This document shows, in pieces, positions 12,374 to 23,212 of a DNA stretch of 64,000 nucleotides (positions within the stretch are counted from its first letter, which is position 1; every line of letters begins with the position of its first letter). Position numbers and translations under genes: made by a program. The notes below the pieces were generated by a model that worked only from the letters and a program-made list of their open reading frames with translations, made no database searches and was not told the origin of the DNA. This stretch comes from Ulva prolifera (lineage: Eukaryota > Chlorophyta > Ulvophyceae > Ulvales > Ulvaceae), in contig CM041196.1 of NCBI GenBank assembly GCA_023078555.1, forward strand, positions 5,777,658-5,841,657, in the 5' to 3' direction.

Positions 12374-14939
12374 ATGTCGCTCAACCCGCGAGCACCATCG
12401 CCCAGGCTGACCATGTGTACACTTAATGTAGACGAGCGAAGCAAGGTGGATCGTGCCGCGCCGAATCCTGTGATGGACCTGGCAGGAAAGAAGAAGCAAG
12501 AACTGCCACTCCCAGAGCCAGTAAAGCCACCGCCCGCGTGGAAGGTTGTCTGTGGCAATCTTGCATCAGGAGCAATTGCAGGCTGCATCGTAGAAGCGGC
12601 TCTTTACCCACTAGACACGATCAAGACCAGGCTGCAGATGATGCGGTCTGGCGGAGGGATGTCTGCCCTCCTGAAGCAAGGTGGCGGTAAAGCGCTATAT
12701 GCCGGCATCGGGTGAGGCCCCTTCCCCTCTATTCCCAGGATCTCGCTTCCTGAAGGCCGCACGATCTCTCAAATCTCTCCGACACGCCTATCGTCAATTC
12801 GAATCCGTCATTCGGAACAGCATGCTTGCCATATGCCACCACCCCCACGTGTGCACACAAGAGACACGAGAGACAGCTCGAGAAGATCATGTCCCCCCAC
12901 CCTGCTGCACATGCCATTCAGCATAAGTATGCTAGCTGAAGACACAGCTGGTGTTCCCATACATGGCTGCTCATCGACACGCATCCCTCCTGAAGCCTTC
13001 AAACACGCAACCAGCCAAAAGAGACCACTCACCAAGCTAGCAAAGTCCCCTCTAGCAGCCCAATGAGCAACATCACGCCACAGCTCACTTTCTCTAGCTG
13101 GTCAGCAACGGCCAACTTTCGCGGCGCTCGCCCCTGTCCTTAGCAAACCATCTCACGTTAAAAACACCCCGCATTCAGCTGCAACTTTGTCTGCACTCCG
13201 TGCACACTGTCTCGGTCGAAGCCGCGTTGCGCCTGCCTGTGCTAGCTCCCTCCATCAACGGGATCTATGCAGGGGCAACCTGCTGGGCGTCGCCCCCGCG
13301 ACTGCCATCTTCATGGCCGTGTACGAGCCCACGAAGCGCCACCTTGCGGCGGAGTACAACCCGCAGACAGCGTTCCTCGCGAGCGCTGCACTCGCGGGCT
13401 GGGCGGCGTCGCTGGTGCGGGTGCCGACCGAGGTCGTGAAGCAGCGCATGCAGGCCGGCGAGTTTGCGAAGCCTGGGCAGGTGCGCCGCAGCTGCCGGCG
13501 CCCCGGGGGTTCTCCTTGGCGCTCATATCCCCCCCAGCTCTGAGGGTCCGGGCTCGGAGCTAGACGCTGACACATTCTATTGTTTTGGCGAGTCGTGAAG
13601 GGGGGGTGGACGTTCCTACACTGCCGCACACCCCCACAGCCACCCCCGACGCGACCAGACCTCCACACGTCTCGTCCCGCCAACGGACTCCGCCATGGGA
13701 AATGTATGCATGCATGTAGACGTGTCACACGGACTCTGAGAGCAGTCCACGGGGGTTCCATAACTCCCAACGTGCCAGCAATGGGCGCTTCCGTGCAAGC
13801 ATCTTGTCAGCTGCGCGGCACTGCCGCCACTAACCTTCGGCAGCAGGCTTCCCACGCCCGATGCTCTCTTGTTCAGCTAGAGAAACGGCGCGGGCCACTG
13901 TCGCTGCTGCGCGCAGTGTGGGTGTGTTTGGCAATCCTGTGGCGCAGCGGTCAGTCTGCTGAATTGCCACAGTGTGCGGCCCGGGGCGGGTGGTGCAGCC
14001 GCACGCATGCCGCACGCATGCCGCACGCATGCCGCACGCATGCCGCACGCATGCCGCACGCATGCCGCTGCGCGCCCGTCCCTCATGCGCACGTGCTGAC
14101 GCTGCTGTGGCTGCAGGCGGTGCGCGCGATCATCAAGCGCGACGGCCTCAGGCGGGGCATGTTTGCGGGCTATGGTGCCTTCCTGCTGCGGGACCTGCCC
14201 TTCGACGCCATCGAGTTCTGGGCGTTTGACACCCTCAACATGCGCCTGCAGCGCGCCGTGAAGCGGGAACTCAACCCTGCAGAGCATGCCCTCTGCGGCG
14301 CCATCGCCGGCGCCGTCACCGGCACGCCCTCACTCCATCCTCCCTCCCCCCCCTGCACCATGCGTATTGTCCGACATAATCATCACGGTAGTGTATGGCC
14401 CATCAGCAGCAGAAAGGCGCGAACTCATTGGAGCCACACATGCTAGTTCTAGATGACAGTCGCAACACAGGGCCCAGCCCCGCCGCCTCACGACGTGGTT
14501 CGTCCACGCTCACACTTGCACTCTGCCGCCAGGCGCGTTGACCATGCATGTTGTGACAGCCAGGCACAAGCCACAACTCATGCACATGCGCAAGCGGCGC
14601 ACCTCTCTGCTCCCCCATACCGCATGCACGTCACGGTCGCCCCCAGTCGTGCTGACGGGGCTGCCGGTGGCTACAGGGTTCACGACGACGCCGCTGGACG
14701 TGCTCAAGACGCGGCTGATGACGCAGGGCAGCGGCGCGGCGCGCGTGTACGACAACGTGTGGCACTGCGCGGTCAAGGTGTACCGCGAGGAGGGCGTGGC
14801 CGCGTTCCTGCGGGGCTGGCAGCCGCGCGTCACCTGGATTGCCATCGGCGGCTGCATCTTCTTCACTGCCCTCGAGCAGGCCAAGAAGGTCCTTGTGCCG
14901 CCATCCCCCTCCGACTCGTCTGTGACCATCAAGCACTGA
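12374..14939 (+). CDS. SAMC: S-adenosylmethionine carrier (mitochondrial carrier family, SAMC type)
   Basis: Four exons: 12374-12711, 13273-13480, 14117-14321, 14677-14939; about 337 residues from this ATG. The frame stays open upstream to another ATG at 12103, which would add a basic, transit-peptide-like extension, so the start is uncertain. Three carrier repeats show the signatures YPLDTIKTRLQ, VPTEVVKQRMQ and TPLDVLKTRLM. GNLLGVAPATAIFMAVYEPT and FLLRDLPFDAIEFWAFD are typical of SAM carriers rather than other carriers. The product should exchange cytosolic SAM for S-adenosylhomocysteine across the chloroplast or mitochondrial inner membrane, feeding organellar methylation. Intron 3 (14322-14676) begins GC; only that junction rebuilds GAVTGFTTTPLD. 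Intron 2 holds an 11-bp tandem repeat. Confidence 0.9.
13998..14063 (+). repeat. 11-bp tandem repeat, six perfect copies
   Basis: Unit GCCGCACGCAT repeated six times without error, ending about 53 bases before the exon-3 acceptor of the SAM carrier gene, inside intron 2. Because 11 is not a multiple of 3, all frames read through it as a mixture of Arg/His/Ala/Met codons, giving false open frames on both strands. Confidence 0.95.
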
Positions 14940-16388
14940 GGAGCAGGGAGGCATTTCCAGTGATCGTAGCTGTGCATGTTTAGCTTGTGCTGATGTATTG
15001 ATGCGAGTGGACATTTGAGCGGCTACAAGCGTAAGTGGCACATCTGTGGCTGCACTAGTATGCTGTGCAACCGGTCGGATTGCCTGATGGAGGGGGGGGC
15101 GGGGGCGGAATTGATGTGGACTGCTTTCAGCTGAGGGATTGTCTTCCTGGTGCTTACTGAAGTTGCAGATGTTCGATGTGGCAGATGTGATATCTACCGG
15201 CGCCACCGCTGAGGCGCACACTTCTTTTGAGGCAGCCGCTGCACTGCGGCGTGAACTCACGCCGCGCAGAGACTTTGTGGACGAACTTGAAGTCCTCATT
15301 GCTCGGCAATGTTGGAGCGACTGATGCACAGTTGTTGTTCGGAATGCCGTGATGATGCACAGTGCATGATTTCTCTCGCAAGCAGCAGGATTTGATCACA
15401 CAGCGCTGCCGGCTGAGAGAACCCTGTAACAAGCAACTGGGTATCCTCGCACTACAGACTGAAATGCCAGCACAGGAAAAGGCGAAGCGGCAAATCGTCA
15501 CAACAAACTATGTCCTCCTGGTACATATTCATGCATGTGCATTGTTCGGATTTGCATACGGCCCATCATAGCACCGAGGCTGGCACTGCGACCCGCAGTT
15601 GCATACAAGTACTGCTCCAAATATCTGCCATGATAGCATTTGCACCCACAACGGCACCTTCGGCAGCACGTCAGAAGCCGCCAAAAAAAAGAAGGCGTGA
15701 TTCTTGTGGCTGCACGTGGACGCATGCACCCATTGTTGCGTTCATTCGGGCGCGCCAACTCGCGCTCATGTGAGTTGCACGCCAGGCTGTCTTGCATAGC
15801 CATGAGCTCCGGTGCAGCCAATGCCGAGCAGCCTAAACACCGTCACTACACACACCCCATGCTCCAAAACACACAGCCTCCAGGCCCTTGGGCCAAGGCT
15901 GCACTGAAAAAGCCCTCCACACATGTCCGATGCGATTCCCCATGGCCCGTTCCATGCCGCACACAACTGTGACATCTTTCCCCAGGCCACCGCATAGCAC
16001 ATGGCGCCGAATCGCTAAGCCCACCATGCTCGGCTCGGCTGCTGGTTGCAGACGCCCACCTCAGCGAGGCAGAATCGTCACGAGACGGCCTGCTGTCATC
16101 CGAGGGCCGGTGGCTGAACAACAACACCCGCACCACTCCCTACACGCCTTCCCGGCCCCTCAAGACCTTGCCAGCATCCGTAGCATGTTGCAGCGTTCTC
16201 AAAACAGCGTCATGATCACACACGTCTGCCAAAGCCAGCAGCACACCACACGCACACCCCCACAACCGTTCCCACACCGATACTGACACCTGCACTGCTA
16301 CACAACAAATCAAGCCGATCATGGGTACCCGGAGGAGAACCCATCGCGGGGGCTTCTGCTCACGGTGACCGCAGGCCGTGCATGCGCG
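14940..16388. other. Convergent spacer between SAM carrier and HNH genes
   Basis: The stretch should contain the two facing 3' UTRs. A G-run of eight to nine bases lies near 15092-15100. I see no conserved coding motif; the frame at 15139-15324 is modestly protein-like but has no supporting context. Confidence 0.5.
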
Positions 16389-18430
16389 CTACGAGCGCCC
16401 CCGCACGGCCGCGGAGGCCTGGGGGCGCGAGTACGACTGCAGGAAGGGTGACACGTACATCTGCCACGGGTGCTCCTCTTCTGACTGCACCTCCATAGCT
16501 ACCTTGGGCACTAGGCGCAGCGGCGCGAGCTCGTGGGGCTTCGGCTCCTGCAGCGCAGCACGCCGTCACCTGGGCGCAACGTCCAGGCCAAGGAGCCCCC
16601 TGCGGCTTACTGCTCTGCTCTCATGCATGCCTGTGTGGTCTCGCCGGAATGCGTTGAGGTATGTAAGGCCCACCGGTATCTGAAGCTGCGCTGACAGTCA
16701 TTGACATTTGCAGTCGGAGCTGGGGCAGGGGGGTAGGACGGAGCGGCACAGCTGTAGTAGTAAAAATTGCAGCCATGACGTCGCGGTCCGCTCACATGCT
16801 CATGCACTCACGCAGGTCATGCAAGTGCTCATGCATACAGGTACCTGCCAAGTACAGATTGGCACGCAAGCGGGCTCCAAAGGGCGGGGTTACAGCGATG
16901 GGCGGGGGCAGCGCACGCGGGGGGGCTGCTTCGGCGTCCAGCCAAGCTGCTGTAGAGTCTTGTTGCCCTTCTTCGCGTTGCAAGCGCGGCATGCGGTGAC
17001 GCAGTTGCTCCAGGAGAGCTCGCCGCCCTTGCTGACGGGCAGCACGTGGTCGATGGTCAGCTCTGTGCGGCTGCCACAGTACCTGCGCCCCCACCAGCGC
17101 ACCTCATGCCTCTCCTCAAATACGGTGAGCAGTGAACTGTTGCTTGTGCATTGGCGCGCGATCATTGGATTCTGTGTGCTCCCTGATAGCGTGCATAGCA
17201 GCAGCGGTAGGCATTGGTGGCAGTGGTGTAGGAGAGGCACACAAACACACACACACACACAGAGGGCCAGGAAGACTGAAACGGCTGAAGACCCGTATTA
17301 GGGCAGGATGAACAGGCAGCGGGGGCGTATGGTGGCCACAAGAGCGCAGCAGCACTATCCATTGTCATCCGCCAACTGTGTCGTTCTGCACATCCAATGT
17401 GACCCATCCCACGGTATGACGCACATCGTGTGATCTGGGGACAGGGGCGCACTGGCAGGTGTGGCGGTCGCGTAGGAGGATGTTCCGCTTGGACACGAGC
17501 AGGCGCGTGCGGCCCCGCGGCTTCTGCACATACACCCGGCACCGCATGACCGCGGGCAGCGGGTAGACGTCAGACGCGCTGGAGACGCTAACATCGGAGT
17601 AGTACTCCAGCACATCAACCTTCTGCATCCACTCCAGTACCATCTGCACCGTAGCCGCCGTGTGCTAGCCGCACGGGTCTGGGGTCGAAACATGTCAGTC
17701 TGTGATGTCCTGGCAGCAAGATGATGCAGCTGGGTGTTGAGAGATGTGTGCACTGCTGTTTGCAGTGTGCTAGGGCATGGCGTGTTCCAGGGTCACGGAT
17801 AATTTCAAAAGGATGCAATACACCAGCTTCGGCTGCTGTGGACAAAGCACCAGCGCAGAAACAGCATCCAGCGATACTGCGAAGCGTTCACTCTGGCTCC
17901 AAGCGACGGAGCTGGCTTGGCTCGGTGGCATCGAGCGCAAGCAGGATGCTGGGATGTAAGTGGGGGTGCCGTACCGCCTTCTGCCAGTTAATGACTGAAA
18001 CAGGTCGATATGAACTATCCAGCATGAGTGTCCGGAACTTGGACAAGTGGACTCTCCGGTGGCCGCCTTGGCCGTCTGGCACCGTCACCACATCCACATC
18101 GGCATGCGTCTGCACTTCATCCAGAGGGACCTGGGCAATCTTGGCCTGAGCCTGGCTTCCCCGTTTACTCCTCCCCTTGCCGTTGCGAGCTTTCTTAGCT
18201 TTGCTGGGCACTGGCATGACATGCGCAGATGTGGAGTTGACGGCCATAGCTGCGACTCGGAGGCGGCGTCCAAACTGGCATGCCTCAGCGACCGGCTGCT
18301 GTAGGCGAGTCAAGGAACCAGAGCCCATTGCGGTCGTTGCTGCAGGTGAACATAGCGGAGGTGGGCGGGCTGCTAGCTGGCTCCGTGCTAGCCTTACGTG
18401 CAACAGGTGAGAGGTTTTGATGAGAGCCAT
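16389..18430 (-). CDS. HNH endonuclease domain protein, plant/cyanobacterial type, probably organelle-targeted
   Basis: Four exons: 17975-18430, 17453-17643, 16917-17082, 16389-16547; 323 residues. The start (MALIKTSHLLHVRLARSQLA) is basic, Ser/Ala-rich and without acidic residues, as in a transit peptide. The family core begins at LMLDSSYRPVSVINWQKA and continues with VLEWMQKVDVLEYYSD, RNILLRDRHTCQ, YCGS, ELTIDHVLPVSKGGELSW, and NCVTACRACNAKKGNKT. CxxC pairs CQYC and CRAC would bind structural zinc; DH and the Asn of WSN form the HNH active site. Intron 2 splits the first pair exactly (CA|G TAC). The last exon (EPKPHELAPLRLVPK onward) replaces the usual plant C-terminus and is less certain. 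Members occur in cyanobacteria and plants; the substrate is not established from sequence. Confidence 0.85.
17245..17261 (+). repeat. (CA)n microsatellite
   Basis: A run of CA dinucleotides within intron 2 of the HNH gene. It is intronic, so length changes should not affect the protein. Confidence 0.85.
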
Positions 18431-20599
18431 AGTTCCTGCACCAGCAGATGCAACAAATCTTTTGGCTTCTGCGAATCAAGATAGGCACGCGCAGTGTTTG
18501 ATAACTCGCATGCTACTGTGTCACTCAAAGCCCACAACGTTGGGAAGCCAATGCTAACACATTCACAGTGCATATTGTTTGAGCATTGGCTTCCCTGTTG
18601 GCAGCTGCGCTGCACTCTAGCATGTCATCGCGAGATGAAAGTTGTACCTGACGGCCCATCGGGACTTTCGCAATCTTTGTCCACGAGCTGCTCTAATCGG
18701 CCATGTAGATGTGATACATGGGTACCCATGACTGATTATTGTGTCCACACCAAGTGCACAAATGATAATGGACACGTTGGCAGGCTGTGTCCAGCAGCAA
18801 GTGCATACGGATTCGTTTCGTGGGACAGGGAAGTGCCGTGTTTCAGTCAGTGACAGTGCATGCAACCAGATTCGCAGACACAACGAGGAAAAGAGCGCAA
18901 GCGCTATATCCCGAGCTCGAACAACATATTCAAGGAGCAGTACGGAGCTTAGACAAAGCTGAGGTCTGATTACCCGGCAGTTCCTTTTTCGCAGCCGGGT
19001 GACGAGGCCCGGCCAGGCGAGGCAGACTAATTCCGAACGGGAATCACTCAGTGATATCACATGCTCGAAACACCGAAGGCGATGCTATGGGAATGACCAT
19101 CTGGTGCTCCCCTACTCGCTGATGCGTGACCATATGAACTTCCGAGGAAAAGATTCTCTGCCCGCTGGATGCTTACTCGAAACCCGAGTGAATGCTACTC
19201 ATGCTACGTCACATTCAAAATAGCAGTTATCTGGCCAGATACATGTTGTATCGTTGCTGTCGACGGTTTGCTCGCACGCTGTTCAGTTGCATGCAGATTC
19301 CGTGGACCTGAGCTCGGCAGTACTCACTGCGCAATCACAAACTAACCAACTTGTGACCAGCTCAGATCGGAAATAAGTATTTCACGGTCCTGATCACAAT
19401 CCAAAAACATGGCTCGTGTCGTTGCTATGATATCGCGGTTTCTATCGTCAGACTCTGGTCTACATTCCTTCGTCCGTGAACGTTGAGCGACAACGAGGCG
19501 TGGTATCTAGCCTTTCAATAGATGTCTATACCTGGAAGGAAATTCAATCCTCGTTTATCTCTCGCACCAGGCAGGGCGCACCTTCTGCGTTGTGCCAACG
19601 GTGTCGGAGCTGTGCCTGGAGTCTCTTGCCTGGAGTACGTGAACTCGGCAAACCTCACGCCTGAATTCGCTCTTCAAATATCACTGAGGCGCTAAAGTCT
19701 TTGGTCATCCCTGTTCGTGTTACTGCACGAGACAGTACTCCACAAGTAGGTAGCTGCTATCGGTACGACGATGCTTTACGCGCTCGTGCCAGCATTCCAT
19801 CAAACAGCAACATCGGGATGCAGCAATCAATTTTCTGACATCTGCGAATCCTCGGATGTAAAGTCGTCTGCAGGCAGAATCGTGTCAGCATCACCCCCTG
19901 TGTCCACAGGAGTGCACCACGATCTACGGAGTCATACATCCCCATTGTGAACGACCGCTGGGCGTCGAGCTCAACAGCATTCTAAGAGGAACAGATCGTT
20001 CTGCCGATCAGAAGAGCTGCGCTACTGATGCTACTATAGGTACATGGCCACCGTATATGGCCAAGAGCCAGGCGAATCATGTGCTTCCTTGTGTTGATGA
20101 ACAGGCCACATAAAATGCTTGTAGCCCAGCGCACCTGAGCCCTTTCAGTGTAAAATATGGGCTGAAGTGCTCGGTCACATGTCGTGTGGTTGCTGCATCT
20201 GTTCAGATGGATCTGTCGGAGCCTGATCGGAATGAGGGGTCACATGACGATGCTTATGGCCGCTAAGCTGTACATCGTCGTGAATCAAGATTTATCTGTT
20301 TGGGGCGTATAAATCGTCGGCTGATCATGTACATTCCTTCATCGCTAAGGTTTTACTAGTTGCTGTGCAGCACAGAGCTTGTTAGCTGCATAGATCGCAG
20401 AGGTGTACACTCTTCCAAAATATGATCATCATGAGCTGCGTGACTGGCCGCACGAATTTCTGTTCTGGTCAGTGGTGCGTGGCGCCCGGTTCCTGAGCGC
20501 ACCCTGGTCCCGTTCATTCAAGCGGCCCTCACGGCCCGTGCCTTCACATCACATACACATGACACTGCAATCACAGTCTCGGCTGCTACAAACAAAAAC
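18431..20599. other. Gene-poor spacer of balanced composition
   Basis: No frame here shows family motifs or splice-consistent joins. The right end should carry the 3' UTR of the NYN-like gene and the left end the promoter of the HNH gene. One inverted repeat is visible at 18542-18595. Confidence 0.55.
18542..18595. repeat. Inverted repeat, 14-bp perfect arms
   Basis: Arms GGGAAGCCAATGCT (18542-18555) and AGCATTGGCTTCCC (18582-18595) are exact reverse complements separated by 26 bases. A transcript could fold into a short hairpin. There is no U-run after it and no adjacent gene end, so a terminator role is not indicated. Confidence 0.85.
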
Positions 20600-23053
20600 T
20601 CATGCCAGTTGTACAGCATAGCCATCCTCTGCCCAGACCGCCAGTCCCCTGCCGATCACATGCTCTTCCAGCTGTGTTCGGTACTCACCACCTGCGGCGC
20701 ATTCGGGGTGAGGCACCATACCCAGCAAAGTCTCCACCTTGACAGCCTTCTCACCGGCAGCGCGCAGTGTGCGCATGATGTCGGCCTTCCAAGCCATCGT
20801 TGGGTCGGGGCCAATCATTGGGACCACCTCGGGTGCATCATCCCTGGGTGCCTGCAGCTGTGCCGCTGAAGCCTCCAGCACTTCAGCCCCATCCTCGGCT
20901 GCAGCATGTGCATCCATTGGCTCGATTTCCATGTCCAGGTCACGCTCGGTCACTGCCGATGGTGCACGCGTGTAGCCGCGCCTCATCGACAAACCGAGGC
21001 GGGATTTCACTGAGCCGCGGCCTTGTGTGCTACTGTGGCAAGTCGGTGCATCATCTGAGTCCGTACCTTCCAGCGCACTGACGGCTGCATCAGCAGCATT
21101 CTCGCCTGTGTTTGTGTGTGGTTCTGCAAATGCCACTCCCCCGCTCCCTTTTGCTGACACTTTTCTGCTGCCTGGAGCGTCCTCAGTCTCTGGAGATGCC
21201 ATGTCTTTTGCAGTGTTCTGTTCACCCACACTCCCGCCCAAGCTGCTACCATCAGAGCTTCCAAATTCATGCATCAGACCCGTCTGAACATCATCCAGCA
21301 TTGTGTCCACCGCATGGCCTATGCTAGAGTCACAAGTCTCCTCGCCGTCCAAGGGGTCGGCAGCTTGCTCTGGGTCAGCAGCTGGCTCTGGGGCAGGGTC
21401 AGCACACAAATGCTCCACAGCGGAATCTGGTGGTGGAGGTGGGGCTTCAGTCTCTGTCGGCGGCTCAAGTGGTGAATCCTCTTGTTCTGGGGAGCCATCA
21501 GACGGAGCTTTGTCGTCCAGTGCAGTGGCCTCAGCAGGTGGTGGAGTTGCCTCTGATTGCGGGCCTGTCTCCTGGGCAGTGGCTTTCTCGGGGACATTCA
21601 CTTCTTCTGGAGGGGACCCCTCCTCGGGAGAGGCAGCATCCTTGACATCAGGTTCACAAGCTGAGGCAAATTGCTGTTCGTCAGCATGCGAAGTTGCAGG
21701 ACCTTCATCTGGAGGAGCACTGTGTGCATCATGCAGCGGTACAGGAGGAACATCCTCAGGCGTTGCTGCAGTGGCATCTTCTTCAGATGTTTCAGTGACA
21801 TGAATCTCCGTCACTGGCGACACTTCTATGACTGGTGCAACCTCTTGCTCTGTAATGTACTCGGCATCAGTCCTACTCGACATCAGTCCGGATACGTGTA
21901 TGCCCACTTCTAAAGTGGCATGGGCAGAGCCATACAAGGCACACCGCACCCGTTGTGGCCTCTTCTTCAATTGCGTCCACTTTCTCAGATATACCAGCGT
22001 CCACTTCATCGGCGACTGGCGTAGTTGCGATATCACGTGTTGTTTCCTTTGGAGCCTCTGCGACGCGTTGTGTGGGGACACGGCATGACTCTGGAGCCAG
22101 GACCTCTACAGCATACACCAGCTGTAGCACTCTTTCACAGGCAGCATGTGGCAAACTTGTACATTGTACAGACTATGCTATAATCTATACCCACCTGCTA
22201 GAGATTCTTTTTTGGCTGTGGTGCCCGGGTCTCTGTTCTCGAGCCTCCAATCTGCATGGATACACAAGTTTGTCTGTGCCGTGGCCATCAACTTAAGTAC
22301 GGCAAAGTGCGAGCTACTGCAGATACGATACACACCTGTGATGTTGTTGGAATTCAAGAATTGCTTCAGACTGCACATCCAGTTAGCATTGCTTTCGTCA
22401 ATAAACCGCGACACCGCATCTGTACTGAAGAGTCTTTCCACAAAAATGCTGCGCTGCCGAGCGCAAGCACACGCATCCTGATATGCAGTTGGTGAACTGA
22501 TCAACACTATCGTGCTCTGTGGGTTGGCAGTAGCAACAATTTTGCGAATCTCCTGCAAAGCGGATCCAGGTGAAAGGAGGTCGACCGCATGAAGCGCGCG
22601 AACGCAGATTACAAAAGCATACATCCTCCAGAGTTTGTTGTGTGGTGCCTTGGCTGCCAATAAGCTCCACGGACTCGGTCTGTAAGTACGACCTCAGCGC
22701 AACAGCCTCTGGAGACGTATTGAGAGGTCTGTCATTGTCGTAGACAAGAACGACCCGGGGTTCTTTCCGGCCCAAATTTTGCACAAACACCTGTAAAACA
22801 TAAGATAGTTTGAGTGGGCGTCGTGACATGGAGCATGGAGACGAAACATAGTACCGTCAGCTCTGCGCACCTTATGCAACGCGTTCAGGAACAGCAGAGA
22901 CGAATAGTTGTCCGGTGGGCAGCCAGTGGTATCCGTATCCCACAGAATCGTCACTTCACGACCCTGCGTTTGCTTGATTCCACGGTACTTGGGCTCGGTG
23001 CCCATGGCACAACCATCTGGCACGGCGCTCACTTTGGAAGATCCGCAACCCAT
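20600..23053 (-). CDS. NYN/PIN-like nuclease-fold protein with lipid-anchor start and long acidic region
   Basis: Five exons: 22871-23053, 22623-22790, 22334-22552, 21950-22121, 20600-21831; 657 residues, all phases consistent. The start MGCGSSKV is a textbook N-myristoylation plus palmitoylation signal. Residues about 33-170 look like an NYN (limkain/MARF1-type) fold: EVTILWDTDTTGCPP, VVLVYDNDRPLN, VELIGSQGTTQQTLEDEI, and ANPQSTIVLISSPTAYQ, with Asp residues where this fold binds metal. From about residue 230 the chain is a Glu/Pro/Ala-rich disordered region of some 340 residues. It ends with a compact winged-helix-like segment (MRTLRAAGEKAVKVETLLG). The exon 3/4 junction has two workable choices. 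The NYN call is pattern-based; possible role: membrane-tethered RNase or RNA-binding adaptor. Confidence 0.6.
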
Positions 23054-23212
23054 AGCTGGTCAAGAGTACTCAAATTCAGCAATTAAAGCTTCATGAGCTA
23101 AGGAATACCCACGTCGATGGATGGTGGCCCTTGGCTCCGCTATGGACGCAGCGACCCACGCTGCGATATCAATGTCAGTACCCTTTGCTACCCATCGTCG
23201 TGCTGTTTCCAA

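Noticed and set aside
13830..14290. Long Cys/His/Arg-repeat frames on both strands over the 11-bp repeat
   Set aside because: They come from reading the intronic minisatellite in several frames; the SAM carrier exons on either side fix the true frame.
16860..16916. Stop of the HNH gene at 16890 (ending RVRCPRPSL)
   Set aside because: A GTGCGC donor at 16916 and a good acceptor at 16548 give a longer, better-formed C-terminus; the short form cannot be excluded.
20739..21803. Ser/Gly/Cys-rich frames on the plus strand opposite the acidic region
   Set aside because: They are the antisense of Glu/Pro/Ala codons; the minus-strand model has start, phases and stop.
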